A stretch of 64,000 nt of DNA from CAYPGJ01 sp964638515. Its GTDB lineage: Bacteria; Planctomycetota; Phycisphaerae; Phycisphaerales; UBA1924. Positions 18,878-27,104 of this stretch are shown piece by piece. A program made the position numbers and the translations under genes. The notes under the pieces are model-generated. The model was not told the origin of the DNA. It ran no database searches and was given only the letters and a program-made list of their open reading frames with translations. The stretch spans positions 1-64,000 of the forward strand of contig CAZWZL010000009.1 of NCBI GenBank assembly GCA_964638515.1. Reading direction: 5' to 3'. Position 1 is the first letter of the stretch, and each line of letters begins with the position of its first letter.

Positions 18878-19275
18878 ACCAGCGCCTCCGTCACCGGGTC
18901 CGCCGCGCCGTCCAACGAGATCGCCGCCATCACGATCCGCTGCGCCGCTCCCTGCCTCACGCTCAGGTCATGCTCGACGCTTTCCACCACCACGCTCGCC
19001 GCGAACTCGCGCGATCCCGCGTCCGTTCCGCCCGACCGCCGCCAACGCAGCTCCCCCGCCTCACCCACGCGCGCCGGCGTCGCCTCGTCCGAGGTGAGCA
19101 GACGCTTCACCCGAATCACAACCCGCTGCTCCGGCGCATCAGCGAACACAACGTGCGGCCCCCGGTCCGATCGCTCCAGCGCAAGCCCCCCCGACAGCCG
19201 ATCCACCGACAACGCCTCCACATTGTCAAGCGCCTTTCCCAGCAGCGTCACGCTTCCCGGCCGAATCACCAGCAT
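18874..19275 (-). CDS. small phage-operon protein, possible head-tail joining protein
   Basis: A 133-residue, mainly beta protein of unknown function (repeated Val-x-Val strands such as HVVFADAPEQRVVIRVKR). It starts 13 bases after the previous gene and overlaps the next by 4 bases. Position and size fit a head-closure or tail-tube protein of a tailed phage, but no family was recognised. Confidence 0.6.
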   Translation of the reverse strand: MLVIRPGSVTLLGKALDNVEALSVDRLSGGLALERSDRGPHVVFADAPEQRVVIRVKRLLTSDEATPARVGEAGELRWRRSGGTDAGSREFAASVVVESVEHDLSVRQGAAQRIVMAAISLDGAADPVTEALV

Positions 19276-19288
19276 CGCGCACCTCCCG

Positions 19289-19933
19289 TCACGCCCGCGT
19301 CAGGCGCATGACGTTCATGCGCCTCGTCGCGTCCGCCACGCCGTCGCCATTGAGATCGATCAGCGCCGCGACGCGCTGCCGCTCCTCCCGCAGCCGCTCC
19401 CTGTACATCTGCGCCTTCGCCCACATCGGTGACGCCTCCCCCACCAACGCGCTGGCGCTCGCCAGGATGGCATGCAGAGCGCCCAACGCCTCCACGCGCA
19501 CGAGCGCCGCTCCGTTCACGATCGAGCCCTCACCGACCACCCCCAGCCCCGCCGCCGCGCCCGGCTCGATCCCCAGCGAACGCAGCACCTGCGCGTGCGC
19601 CGTCGCCAGCTGAGGCCGGAACGTCATCACCACCAGCGCCGCGCCCGCCATCGCGCCCGGCGCGATCGCGCCGCCGCTCGACTCCTCGCGCAGCCGCGAC
19701 ACCGTCAACTGCGTCGCGCTCAGTCGCGCCACCACCTCCAGGGGCGCGCCGTTCACCAAGACCACGTGCCCCGAGGTCACTCCCGCGCCGACGAAGTCGC
19801 TCCCCGCGCTCGTCAGCGTCGTCCCCGACACGCTCACCCCGCCCGATTCGACCACGCGCTGCGCAGACCAACCAACGTCCCGAAACAGCCCCGGCTCCAA
19901 CACCAGCAAGTCCCGATCCGTCGCAAACGACAT
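19289..19933 (-). CDS. phage-operon protein with an EF-hand-like loop
   Basis: A 214-residue protein directly after the major capsid gene. The N-terminal half is beta-rich with short glycine-rich turns, which could fit a head fibre or connector. Near the C-terminus (about residues 193-204) is DLNGDGVADATR, a canonical calcium EF-hand loop of the dockerin type used by this organism's secreted proteins. No dockerin helix pair follows, so it is a single loop. The function is not known; a role at the head-tail junction is inferred from position. Confidence 0.6.
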   Translation of the reverse strand: MSFATDRDLLVLEPGLFRDVGWSAQRVVESGGVSVSGTTLTSAGSDFVGAGVTSGHVVLVNGAPLEVVARLSATQLTVSRLREESSGGAIAPGAMAGAALVVMTFRPQLATAHAQVLRSLGIEPGAAAGLGVVGEGSIVNGAALVRVEALGALHAILASASALVGEASPMWAKAQMYRERLREERQRVAALIDLNGDGVADATRRMNVMRLTRA

Positions 19934-20050
19934 CTCGCTCTCTCCCTTCCGCGCTCCACCCCGTCAATCCCGCCGGCAGCGCCGCGGCGCCGCCGACGAG
20001 CCCGCGCGCGAGGTCCCCCACCCGCGCGCGATCCCCCCCTCCCCTCCAGC

Positions 20051-21223
20051 TCAACTCGTCGCCAAGCCGCTCAGCGCCCCGTGCGCGTTCTCGTTGCGGA
20101 ACTCCAGCGTGTATTCGCCCAACACCTGACCCGCCTCGCTGTCACCCGTCACCGCGTGCGGCTTGTACTGAAAACTTCGTCCCGCCAGCGGCAGCACATC
20201 CACGCGCGATGAGTCCAGCAGCAACAGCGTATCCGCCGGCATCCAACGACTCAGGATCACGCGAGCCACGCCGAAGTCGCTCTCGTACACGCCCACCAGC
20301 TCGCGAAACTTCGTGTCCCCCGGCGTGTACCCCACGTTCCCCGTCACAAAACCGTTGATCTTCCGCTTCTGAAACCCACCGACCACGATCGTGTCGATCT
20401 GCCCCGCCGAGCTCTCCCACACCCGCCGCAGCGCGGCATTGAGCAGGTCCTCCGTCAGCCCGTTGTTGCCCCCGCCCGTGCCCTGAGGCAATCCGCCCAC
20501 GCCCGGCTGAAACTTGTTCGTCGAGATCGACGCCAGCACGCCCCGCATCGTCCGTCGAACCGTGGCCGAGCCCTGCGGGTTCGCCGCCGGCGCCACGCCG
20601 TTCAGCACGCAGTTCTCAAGATCGCGCAACAGCTCGCGCACACGCTCCTGCTTCTGGTAGTCCAGCTCGTCCTGCACCCCGATCGACTTCACCGCCAGCT
20701 GCGAACCCGAAACCTCCACCGCGGAAGTCAGAATCTGCGTCCAGTTCTGCTTGCGCACGCGGCTCGTGAACCGCGCCGTCGGCCGAGCATCGCCCTCCAG
20801 CGCCGCATTGCCCAGGATCAGCAGCTTCATGTCGTCCGCCAGCGCAGTCGGGGTGGTCGCCCCGTATCCGCGCTGCACCGTCAGCACGTTCCCCACCACG
20901 CCCGTCACCAACATCACCTCGCCCGACGCGCCGGGCCGCACCTGATCGCCCGCCTGGAATCGAGCGCCGTTGTCCACCGTGACGCTCGTCGCCGTCGTCG
21001 CGCTGGGCGAAAAACTCGACTGATTGATCTGATCGGTGTTGGGCAGCAGCGCATCCTCCACCCACTCATGCACCGTCCCTCGCGCCACCCGCGCCGGATC
21101 GCCCAGATGGTCCAGCAGAGGCGTCTCAAACGGCGACACGATCCCGATGATGTCGCTCACATCCTCCGCAATCTCCGGCAACTCCGCCCCCGCCCCATAC
21201 GTCGCTTTCCCCGTAAACGGCAT
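20051..21223 (-). CDS. major capsid protein, SU10/DUF5309 type
   Basis: A protein of 390 residues from the ATG at 21223, with AAGGGAGAGG just upstream. It resembles the SU10-type (DUF5309) major capsid family with the HK97 fold: N-terminal segment (SPFETPLLDHLGDP), a beta strand arm with VTVDNGARFQAGDQV, a central helix region with Arg/Lys (SRVRKQNWTQIL), and the C-terminal TLLLLDSSRVDVLPLAGR. No encapsulin flavin site or cargo loop is evident, and portal and terminase genes are present, so a phage-type head is the simplest reading. No maturation protease gene is seen next to it; a scaffold-like gene precedes it. Confidence 0.85.
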   Translation of the reverse strand: MPFTGKATYGAGAELPEIAEDVSDIIGIVSPFETPLLDHLGDPARVARGTVHEWVEDALLPNTDQINQSSFSPSATTATSVTVDNGARFQAGDQVRPGASGEVMLVTGVVGNVLTVQRGYGATTPTALADDMKLLILGNAALEGDARPTARFTSRVRKQNWTQILTSAVEVSGSQLAVKSIGVQDELDYQKQERVRELLRDLENCVLNGVAPAANPQGSATVRRTMRGVLASISTNKFQPGVGGLPQGTGGGNNGLTEDLLNAALRRVWESSAGQIDTIVVGGFQKRKINGFVTGNVGYTPGDTKFRELVGVYESDFGVARVILSRWMPADTLLLLDSSRVDVLPLAGRSFQYKPHAVTGDSEAGQVLGEYTLEFRNENAHGALSGLATS

Positions 21224-21299
21224 GCCCTCTCCCTTCTTCGTCCTCGTCCTTCCACAACCCTCCCGCGCGCCGGGCACACGCCCGCGCCGATCCCCTCAC

Positions 21300-21845
21300 T
21301 CACCGCCCGCGCTTCAACCGCAAGTACCGCAGCAGCGCCGACCGATCCCCCGTCACCGCGGCCTCCTCCGCCGCGTCCTCCAGCGCCGCCCCCCATCGCT
21401 CCGCCGGCCTCACACTCATCACCGATCCGGCTCCCTGCGCAATCTCCGCCCCACCACGCCTAAACAGCCAACCTCGCGTCCGCTTCAAATCCTCGATCGC
21501 CAACGCCACATCCGGCGCGTCCATCTCCGCCACCGCGGCCTCCGTCAGCAATCTCGCGGCGCCCACGTCCACCGCGCCCGCCTCCGCCAGGCAACACTCG
21601 ATCTGCCGCTTCCGCTCGCTCGCATCCAACGCCTCGCGCGCCGCTTCCAAGTCCGCCAATGCGCTCGTCAGTTTCCCCTGTAAGTCCTCCACCATGGCCT
21701 CCGCATCCAGCGCGCGCTTGCGCCAACGCTGCTCCTCCGTCGCCGTGACATCACTCCCCGACTCCCCTCCACCCCCCGTCCCCTCCGGCGGCCCCTTGCC
21801 TCCACCCTCTCCCTCGCCCTCACCCAGACCCTCTTCACCCGGCAT
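21300..21845 (-). CDS. scaffold-like coiled-coil protein
   Basis: A 181-residue protein between portal and capsid. A disordered Gly/Glu/Pro-rich start (about 1-33) is followed by a long coiled coil (about 38-80, Glu/Ala/Leu-rich), then a helical domain with a basic end (LLRYLRLKRGR). Scaffolding proteins have this place, size and build; sequence identity to a known family is not claimed. It starts 29 bases after the portal stop. Confidence 0.65.
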   Translation of the reverse strand: MPGEEGLGEGEGEGGGKGPPEGTGGGGESGSDVTATEEQRWRKRALDAEAMVEDLQGKLTSALADLEAAREALDASERKRQIECCLAEAGAVDVGAARLLTEAAVAEMDAPDVALAIEDLKRTRGWLFRRGGAEIAQGAGSVMSVRPAERWGAALEDAAEEAAVTGDRSALLRYLRLKRGR

Positions 21846-21874
21846 CGCTCACTCCTCTCTCGCTCACTCCGCGA

Positions 21875-23290
21875 TCACACAACGCCCTCATCGCCCACCC
21901 CGTACCCAAGCTCGGCCAGCACCACGTCCCCCGCCACGCCAAGCTCACGCTTCAATCGCGCCTCCTCCAGCCGCTCCCGCTCGCTCCGAGGCAGCGGGTC
22001 CGGCCACACCACCCGCACCGCGCGCTCCGACTCGCTCGTGCGAAACACCCCCATGCCGTCCAGCGCCGCCAGAGCCATGCGGCTCATCGCCGAGATCCCC
22101 CGCCCATACGTCACCCGCTTCCGCGCCGTCTTCGTCAGCATCCCCTGCAACGTCACACGCAGAGCGTTCTCGCTCGACAGATTGCCGACCTTCGACAGCA
22201 CGCCCGTCACGATCGGCGTCACGCTCGAAGCCTTGTCCATAGCCTCGCGCAATTCCCGGATGTGCGATTCCTCCGACGGCGACGCCGCATCCCCCCCGAT
22301 CGCGTCCACGCTCGCCTGCTCATTGTCCGTGGCCCACACCATCCCCGCGCCGATCGGCGCCCCCGCAAACCCTTCCAGCCCCTTCGCCAGGTACATCTGA
22401 AAGCTCTGCATCGTCACGCGATGCGCCCGGTCCGACAGCCTCGTGTTGAGCTCGTCCTGCAGCGGAATCAGCGGCTCAACCTCGCTCAGCCCCTCATATT
22501 CCAGCGGCTGACTGATGTTCTGAATGTGCGCCACCGGAACCTCGCCCAGCCCGTGCTCTTCCTCCTCGCGCAATCGGCCATCGACGTACAACTGCCGCGC
22601 CCGCGCCGAGAACACCTCCACCACCTCCTCGCGCCCCCGCTGCGCGCTCGACCTCCAGCGCGGCCCCAGGCGCGAGAGCCCCGCCCGCCCGCCGTCCGCC
22701 TCGCGCGTCACCCTCGTCGTCTCCCGCTCAAACCGCACCACGAACGCGTCCAGCGTTCGAAAGTCCCGCGCGCTCACGAGCGGAATCCCCCGCGCCGGCT
22801 CCACCACCTCCACCCGCACGCCGCCCGTACCCGTCCGCAACAACAGGTCCACGTGCCCGTACACCGCGCCCAAGAGCGCCATGTCCTGGAAAAGCCCGAT
22901 CCCGCCCGACGCCTCCCACACCCCGTCAAGCACGCGCCCGATCTCACGCCGACGCGACGCATCCTCCACCTGCGACACCACCGACACCGCCCGCCCGAAC
23001 ATGAAGTCCACCATCGCGTGCACGCGCCACGCGATGTCGTTCTCGATCACGCGCTCGTTCTGATCGTCCCGGTCATCCCCGTCTCGCCGCCGCCCCCGAA
23101 ACCGCAGCGGCAACCCCTCCTCCTGCGCCAGCCTCCCCAGCCCCGCGCCATCCAGCCGCATCGCGTTGCGGTAGTACGCCCAAAGACGGCGCAGCATCGG
23201 CGTCCGCCGCCGCGCATGATCCTCGATGAGCGCCCCCAGCAGCGCCTCGTCCAGCCCAATCTCCCCGAACGGCTCCAGCGAATACGCCAC
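21875..23290 (-). CDS. phage portal protein (SPP1 gp6-like)
   Basis: A protein of 471 residues from the GTG at 23290. GAGGAG lies 6 bases upstream, which makes this start better than the ATG at 23392. It resembles gp6-like portals: an early helix region (RRTPMLRRLWAYYRNAMR), ENDIAWRVHAMVDFMFG near residue 82-98, the wing with VVEPARGIPLVS, and the clip/stem region PLIPLQDELNTRLSDRAHR followed by SSENALRVTLQGMLTKT. The portal forms the DNA entry ring of the head and docks terminase. It leads the leftward operon; the small and large terminase genes lie 5.8 kb away on the other arm. Confidence 0.85.
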   Translation of the reverse strand: MAYSLEPFGEIGLDEALLGALIEDHARRRTPMLRRLWAYYRNAMRLDGAGLGRLAQEEGLPLRFRGRRRDGDDRDDQNERVIENDIAWRVHAMVDFMFGRAVSVVSQVEDASRRREIGRVLDGVWEASGGIGLFQDMALLGAVYGHVDLLLRTGTGGVRVEVVEPARGIPLVSARDFRTLDAFVVRFERETTRVTREADGGRAGLSRLGPRWRSSAQRGREEVVEVFSARARQLYVDGRLREEEEHGLGEVPVAHIQNISQPLEYEGLSEVEPLIPLQDELNTRLSDRAHRVTMQSFQMYLAKGLEGFAGAPIGAGMVWATDNEQASVDAIGGDAASPSEESHIRELREAMDKASSVTPIVTGVLSKVGNLSSENALRVTLQGMLTKTARKRVTYGRGISAMSRMALAALDGMGVFRTSESERAVRVVWPDPLPRSERERLEEARLKRELGVAGDVVLAELGYGVGDEGVV

Positions 23291-23489
23291 GCGCGACTCC
23301 TCACTCTGCCCGGGCGCCGCATGCGCCCGCTCACCCTCCCCGTCCCGCGTCCCCCCGTGCGCGCACCAACCCCGCACACGCCCACCCCCCACGCGCGCAA
23401 AACCACCGCCGCATCAGCGAAAAAAAGTTCTCAGCGATCCCAATTCCCCAGCCCCCGCCCAGCCGCCCCGTGCGCACCGCCCAGGCCAA

Positions 23490-23771
23490 TCACCCCGCCG
23501 CCGCGTCCGCCTCCTCCAGCAACTCAACGCGGCTGTACCGGTCCAGGTTCACCACCACCCGCTCCCCGTCATCCTTCCTGAGCTCCAGCCGGTCCAGCCA
23601 CAGCTTCGCGTCCTTGCTATGCGCAAACCACGACCCCGTCTTCTGCTGCCCGAAGCGCACCACCACCCCGTCGACATCAATGGTCATCACATCCTTGACC
23701 CGCGGGATCTGCTGCGTCACGCGCACCCGCTGACCAACGCGATACTCATGTGGCTCCAGCGCTCGTCCCAT
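23490..23771 (-). CDS. small conserved-looking protein, SH3-like
   Basis: A protein of 93 residues from the ATG at 23771. A compact beta-rich domain (YRVGQRVRVTQQIPR, then TIDVDGVVVRFGQQKTGSWF) looks like a small SH3/KOW barrel, with a basic, charged C-terminus. No known domain is named with confidence. It follows flgM by 36 bases on the same strand and is followed by the portal gene after 200 bases, so it may belong with flgM rather than the phage genes. Confidence 0.6.
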   Translation of the reverse strand: MGRALEPHEYRVGQRVRVTQQIPRVKDVMTIDVDGVVVRFGQQKTGSWFAHSKDAKLWLDRLELRKDDGERVVVNLDRYSRVELLEEADAAAG

Positions 23772-23807
23772 TCGCCCCGAGTCTACACCCCAGCCCCCGC
23801 CCACGCG

Positions 23808-24119
23808 TCACGCCAGCAGATCGACGTCCCGCGACAACGCGTCCACCGTCGCGTCCAGCACCTCACTCGAGTCATACGCGCCCGTCGCGATCCGCTCTCG
23901 CGCCCGAGCGATCACGTCCTCACGAACCTCGGGCAACTCCCGGAGCTTGGCCAGCAGCAACGCGCGCTCAGACAACTCCACCCGGTCCTCCCCAACGCGA
24001 GCCGCCGAAGGCCCGGGCGGCACGATCGCCCCCGCGCGATCCAGCCGGCCCGCCGGACGAACCGACTCAACCCGCGAAAGAACCGCCTCGTGCACGCCAT
24101 TGACCGTAAAGTCTGACAT
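23808..24119 (-). CDS. flgM: anti-sigma-28 factor FlgM-like
   Basis: A 103-residue protein with the FlgM hallmark: an unfolded Pro/Ala-rich N-terminus, then DRVELSERALLLAKLREL (about 45-62), PEVREDVIARARERIATGAYD (63-83, residues split by VREDV) and the helical end VLDATVDAL. FlgM binds sigma-28 and is exported through the flagellar basal body. It lies beside the phage portal operon and not with the flagellar genes at 58.7-62.2 kb. Gene order does not link it to a fliA gene in this window. Confidence 0.72.
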   Translation of the reverse strand: MSDFTVNGVHEAVLSRVESVRPAGRLDRAGAIVPPGPSAARVGEDRVELSERALLLAKLRELPEVREDVIARARERIATGAYDSSEVLDATVDALSRDVDLLA

Positions 24120-24409
24120 GTGTGTTTCGTCTCTTCATCAGCATGCGCTCGTCCCGCCTCCGACGGGCTCGGCACATCGACTCGCCGCTCCTCCTGAGCA
24201 GCAAAACGCATGACCCCACGCTTCGCGTCATCCCGCGATCCGGACTCGCGCCCGCCTCGCCGTGACACACAGACTATCGTCCCCCCGACCGAGAACCCTG
24301 CAACCTTTCCCACCTCCGCTCCACCATCGCTAAACCCATGTAAAGCACCCACTTACACCGAATAACACGCCCCGGACCAGGCCCCCTTTTTCTCGCCGAA
24401 AGCACTCCC

Positions 24410-25210
24410 ATGACCCCTCAAATCGGCCCAAATAGATTCCGAACATCAATTCTCGCCCTGCTCGCCCTTCTGGCCCTCGGTCTTCCCCTCAATTCCGCCC
24501 TCGCACAATCCAAGAAAAAGCCCGCCGACGCCCCCTCGGCCGCCGCCCCCGAAGGCTGGACCATCGTCCTCGTCACCTACGCCGGCCCCGAACACCCCGC
24601 CTTCGCCAACGCCGCGCTCGAGCAGGTCCGCACCCTCACCGCCCTCAAGGACGCCCGCGTTCAGCCCCGAGGCAAAGGCTCCGCCATCGTCCTGGGCAAC
24701 TTCACCTCCCCGGCCGACCCCGCCGTCCGAACCACCCTCCAAACCGTCCGCGCCACCCTTGTCGAAAACCGACCCATCTTCGCAGGCGCCTTCCTCGCGC
24801 CCCCACGAACGCCCTCGGAACTCGACCCCGCCTCGGCTGCCCCCTTCGCCCTCAACACCGCCCGCGCCGAGTTTTCCCCACGAGCCCGCTACTCACTCCA
24901 GATCGCCATCTACGAAGCCCCCAACATCGCCGACGCCCGCAAGGCCGCCGAACAGGCCGCCATCCAACTCCGACGAGACGGTGAGCCCGCCTTCTACTAC
25001 CACGGCCCGAACGCCTCCCTCGTCACGCTCGGCGCCTTCACCGACGCCGACGCCGGCATCTCCAAGCCCATCGAATCCCCCCTCCTCCACGAACTCCGCA
25101 AACGACACCCTCACAATCTCTACAACGGCAACCAGCAACTCCTCGAGAAGACGCCCGGCTCCAAATCCAAAAACCCCCAACCTTCCTTCCTCGTCGAAAT
25201 CCCCTCATAA
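24410..25210 (+). CDS. exported protein with SPOR-like repeats
   Basis: A 266-residue protein with a signal peptide (NRFRTSILALLALLALG, ending near ALAQ). The mature part shows two halves of similar beta-alpha pattern, about residues 45-130 (GWTIVLVTYAG) and 150-225 (RYSLQIAIYEAP), with an Ala-Arg-rich helix in the second half (DARKAAEQAAIQL). This resembles SPOR-like domains, which bind denuded peptidoglycan. The domain call is tentative. The structured RNA candidate lies about 110 bases downstream on the same strand. Confidence 0.6.
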   Translation: MTPQIGPNRFRTSILALLALLALGLPLNSALAQSKKKPADAPSAAAPEGWTIVLVTYAGPEHPAFANAALEQVRTLTALKDARVQPRGKGSAIVLGNFTSPADPAVRTTLQTVRATLVENRPIFAGAFLAPPRTPSELDPASAAPFALNTARAEFSPRARYSLQIAIYEAPNIADARKAAEQAAIQLRRDGEPAFYYHGPNASLVTLGAFTDADAGISKPIESPLLHELRKRHPHNLYNGNQQLLEKTPGSKSKNPQPSFLVEIPS

Positions 25211-25317
25211 TCGCGGGTTTCCCCCGCCCGTCCGGAAACCGCCAAACACGCATCGCTTCACCAATTTCTCTTGCAGACCATGCGCCCGCAGGTATGCTCC
25301 ATCAGTCTTGCCATGCG

Positions 25318-25693
25318 CCTTGCACAGGGACGTGGCAGTAGCGAGTAGAGAGAGCGCTGCGGACAGCGCGCCCGGGCTACGCCCAACGCGCATCCTCCAC
25401 AGGATGCGCGCTGCGTCCCGTGCACCGCGCTGCGAGCACCACCCCTTTACCAAACGCGCTGCCACCGCAACGGCATCCGTTCCCGCGCGCCGCACACGCG
25501 CCGGAACCACAGCGTGGCAGAGCCGACCGGCCCGTTAACTCGGCCCGGAAGGCTTCACGTCAGGCGACCTGGGGCGTTGTGGCCCACAACACGGGCCAAG
25601 GTAAGAGGGACGCGTAGTGATCCCCAGCGCACCGCACACTGCCGCCTGACGAATTCACGCCGCCACAGGAACACTCCTCTGGCGGCGTTTTTT
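25318..25693 (+). ncRNA. structured RNA candidate, about 375 nt
   Basis: An intergenic stretch densely packed with perfect stems. Domain 1: TGCAC/bulged A/GGGACG (25321-25332) pairs with CGTCCCGTGCA (25414-25424) and encloses a 6-bp hairpin (25354-25359/25364-25369) and a 10-bp hairpin (25387-25396/25401-25410). Domain 2: CTGCCAC (25459-25465) with GTGGCAG (25514-25520), enclosing a GTTCC/GGAAC hairpin. Domain 3: a hairpin around 25527-25548. Domain 4: CGTCAGGCG (25558-25566) with CGCCTGACG (25643-25651), enclosing CTGGGG/CCCCAG. It ends in a strong terminator. The conserved cores of RNase P RNA, tmRNA and SRP RNA were not found. Transcription is inferred. Confidence 0.5.
25657..25693 (+). 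terminator. terminator of the structured RNA
   Basis: A 9-bp stem ACGCCGCCA/TGGCGGCGT (25657-25665 with 25680-25688) is topped by a C/C mismatch and an AGGA/TCCT extension with an ACAC loop, then a run of six T ending at 25693. The T run fits the plus strand only. Confidence 0.82.
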
Positions 25694-26104
25694 CGCGCCG
25701 TACATCCGCAAAAGAGCATCTCGCCCCGCCTTCCGGCGCGCCATCAAGACACGACGCTCGGCGCCGCGGAACGCGACTCCTGATCAACACATCCGCCCCA
25801 GTCCCCCCTCAAAGCCCCGAGCCGTCGATGGTGGTCGCGACCGACGACCCGGAGAGCAGCCCCGAACGGTCCGCCGAAGGCAAGGCTCGCCGGCCCGCCT
25901 CACAAGGAAGCGGAACTGGGCGAACGAGCCCACACACCATCTTCGTCCGAAGCGGGTCGCGACGATTCCATTTCACGCCCACGCCCGCCAACCCATGTCC
26001 GCGCCCCCCTCACCCTGGAAAGCGCAAAACGCTCTTCTGCGCCATGGAAAAACACGCCCGTTTCTCAATTCTTTTTCTCGACCCCTCGGCCCCCGGCCCC
26101 CGGC
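25694..26104. other. intergenic, no gene seen
   Basis: About 410 bases between the RNA terminator and the stop of the convergent repressor gene. No start codon with a ribosome binding site opens a convincing frame, and no T-tract hairpin for the repressor was found. Confidence 0.4.
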
Positions 26105-26944
26105 TCAGCCCCGACCTCCTCGCCCCCGCCCACCGGCAATCGCCCGAACCACACGCACCGCCGCGTACAAGCCCGCCACCTCTTCCCGCGCCACAACCCT
26201 CGGCCCATACCGGCTGTTCAGCGGCTGCAACCGGATCCGCACCGCGTCCTCCCCCTCCCGCTCGAAGTACACCCGCTTGAACGTCGTCTCGTCGTCGCGC
26301 TCCAGGCGCACGAAGCAATCGTCCCCGTCCACCACGCTCCGCTCCGGGCTGAACACCACGATGTCTCCCTCCTCGTACTCCGGCGCCATCGAATCGCCCA
26401 CCACGCGCGCGGCGAACGCGTCCGCGTCCGACAGCTCCGGCACGCTCACGTGCTCGTCCGACACGCGCGCCGGATAGCCGAGATCCGTGAATTCCCGCGG
26501 GTATCCCGCGGCCACGGAGTTGATCACCGGCACCTGCACCGGCAGCCCGATCAGGTCCACGTCGCCCTTGGCGCCGGCGGGCTCGGTCAACCGATCAACG
26601 AGCGTGCGCAGCTCGCCCGATTCCCAGGCCCTATCGAGCGTTCTCGCACGCAACAACTCGGCGAGGCGACGCGCGACGTCGCGCTGCTCGTGCAGGTGGC
26701 GCACCTCGCGCTGCGCGGCCTCGGGCAGCGATTCGAAACTCGCCATCGACACCAGCCGCCCCGAGTCGATGCGGAGCGATCGCTCGAGGCGCGCGAGCAG
26801 CGCGGGCGAGGGAGCGCCGCTCGTCTTCCCGTTCTCGATCTGGGACAGGTAGGACTTGTGACAGCCCACGGCGTCGGCCAGGTTCTGCAGGGTCAGCCCC
26901 AGCTCCAGCCGCCGAGATCTCATGTGTTCGCCGAGACGCCCCAT
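26105..26944 (-). CDS. LexA-like repressor: XRE helix-turn-helix plus S24 peptidase
   Basis: A protein of 279 residues from the ATG at 26944; AGGAG lies upstream. The N-terminus is an XRE helix-turn-helix (LGLTLQNLADAVGCHKSYLS, about 15-34). The C-terminus is an S24 peptidase with the self-cleavage site AAGYP (Ala146-Gly147), catalytic Ser185 in VVGDSMAP and Lys223 (TTFKRV). Such proteins repress lysogenic phage genes and cleave themselves when RecA is activated by DNA damage. It is divergent from the packaging arm. A -10-like TATATC (26971-26976, minus strand) lies upstream and the palindrome at 27027-27050 is the likely operator. The C-terminal Gly/Arg tail is low complexity. Confidence 0.88.
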   Translation of the reverse strand: MGRLGEHMRSRRLELGLTLQNLADAVGCHKSYLSQIENGKTSGAPSPALLARLERSLRIDSGRLVSMASFESLPEAAQREVRHLHEQRDVARRLAELLRARTLDRAWESGELRTLVDRLTEPAGAKGDVDLIGLPVQVPVINSVAAGYPREFTDLGYPARVSDEHVSVPELSDADAFAARVVGDSMAPEYEEGDIVVFSPERSVVDGDDCFVRLERDDETTFKRVYFEREGEDAVRIRLQPLNSRYGPRVVAREEVAGLYAAVRVVRAIAGGRGRGGRG

Positions 26945-27026
26945 CGACCGCTCCTGTGCGCTTCTTCGTGGATATACCAGACAGATGCCTTGCAAACAGA
27001 AGCACTTGCGATAAAACTACGCCCGA

Positions 27027-27050
27027 TGAGTTTACTATACGATAAACTCA
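27027..27050. promoter_or_regulatory. 24-bp palindromic operator candidate
   Basis: TGAGTTTA (27027-27034) and TAAACTCA (27043-27050) are perfect inverted 8-mers around an 8-base AT-rich centre that includes TATACG. A related half-site, GCGATAAAAC, lies just upstream near 27008-27017. The element sits between the divergent repressor and the helix-turn-helix/packaging genes, which is where a phage repressor would bind. AT-rich sequence is rare in this genome, which adds weight. Confidence 0.6.
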
Positions 27051-27104
27051 GTTCTGTGTCGAGGGGTTTGTCGAGTGTCCGCACACATTTCTGATGAGGG
27101 GCCC

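Noticed and set aside
20051..21223. Encapsulin nanocompartment shell
   Set aside because: Portal, scaffold-like and terminase genes accompany it and the family resemblance is to phage SU10-type capsids.
24335..24365. Sigma-28 promoter before the SPOR-like gene (TAAA and CCGA-TAA-like boxes)
   Set aside because: The spacing between the boxes is wrong by about two bases and the second box has an inserted base.
25205..25510. A minus-strand frame of 101 codons across the structured RNA
   Set aside because: No ribosome binding site and low-complexity composition; the stems and terminator explain the stretch better.
25318..25693. RNase P RNA, tmRNA or SRP RNA
   Set aside because: The conserved cores (for example the GGAAAGTCCGGGCT and ACAGAA motifs of RNase P, the CCA end of tmRNA, the AGCAGC loop of SRP) were not found on either strand by eye; a covariance search would settle it.
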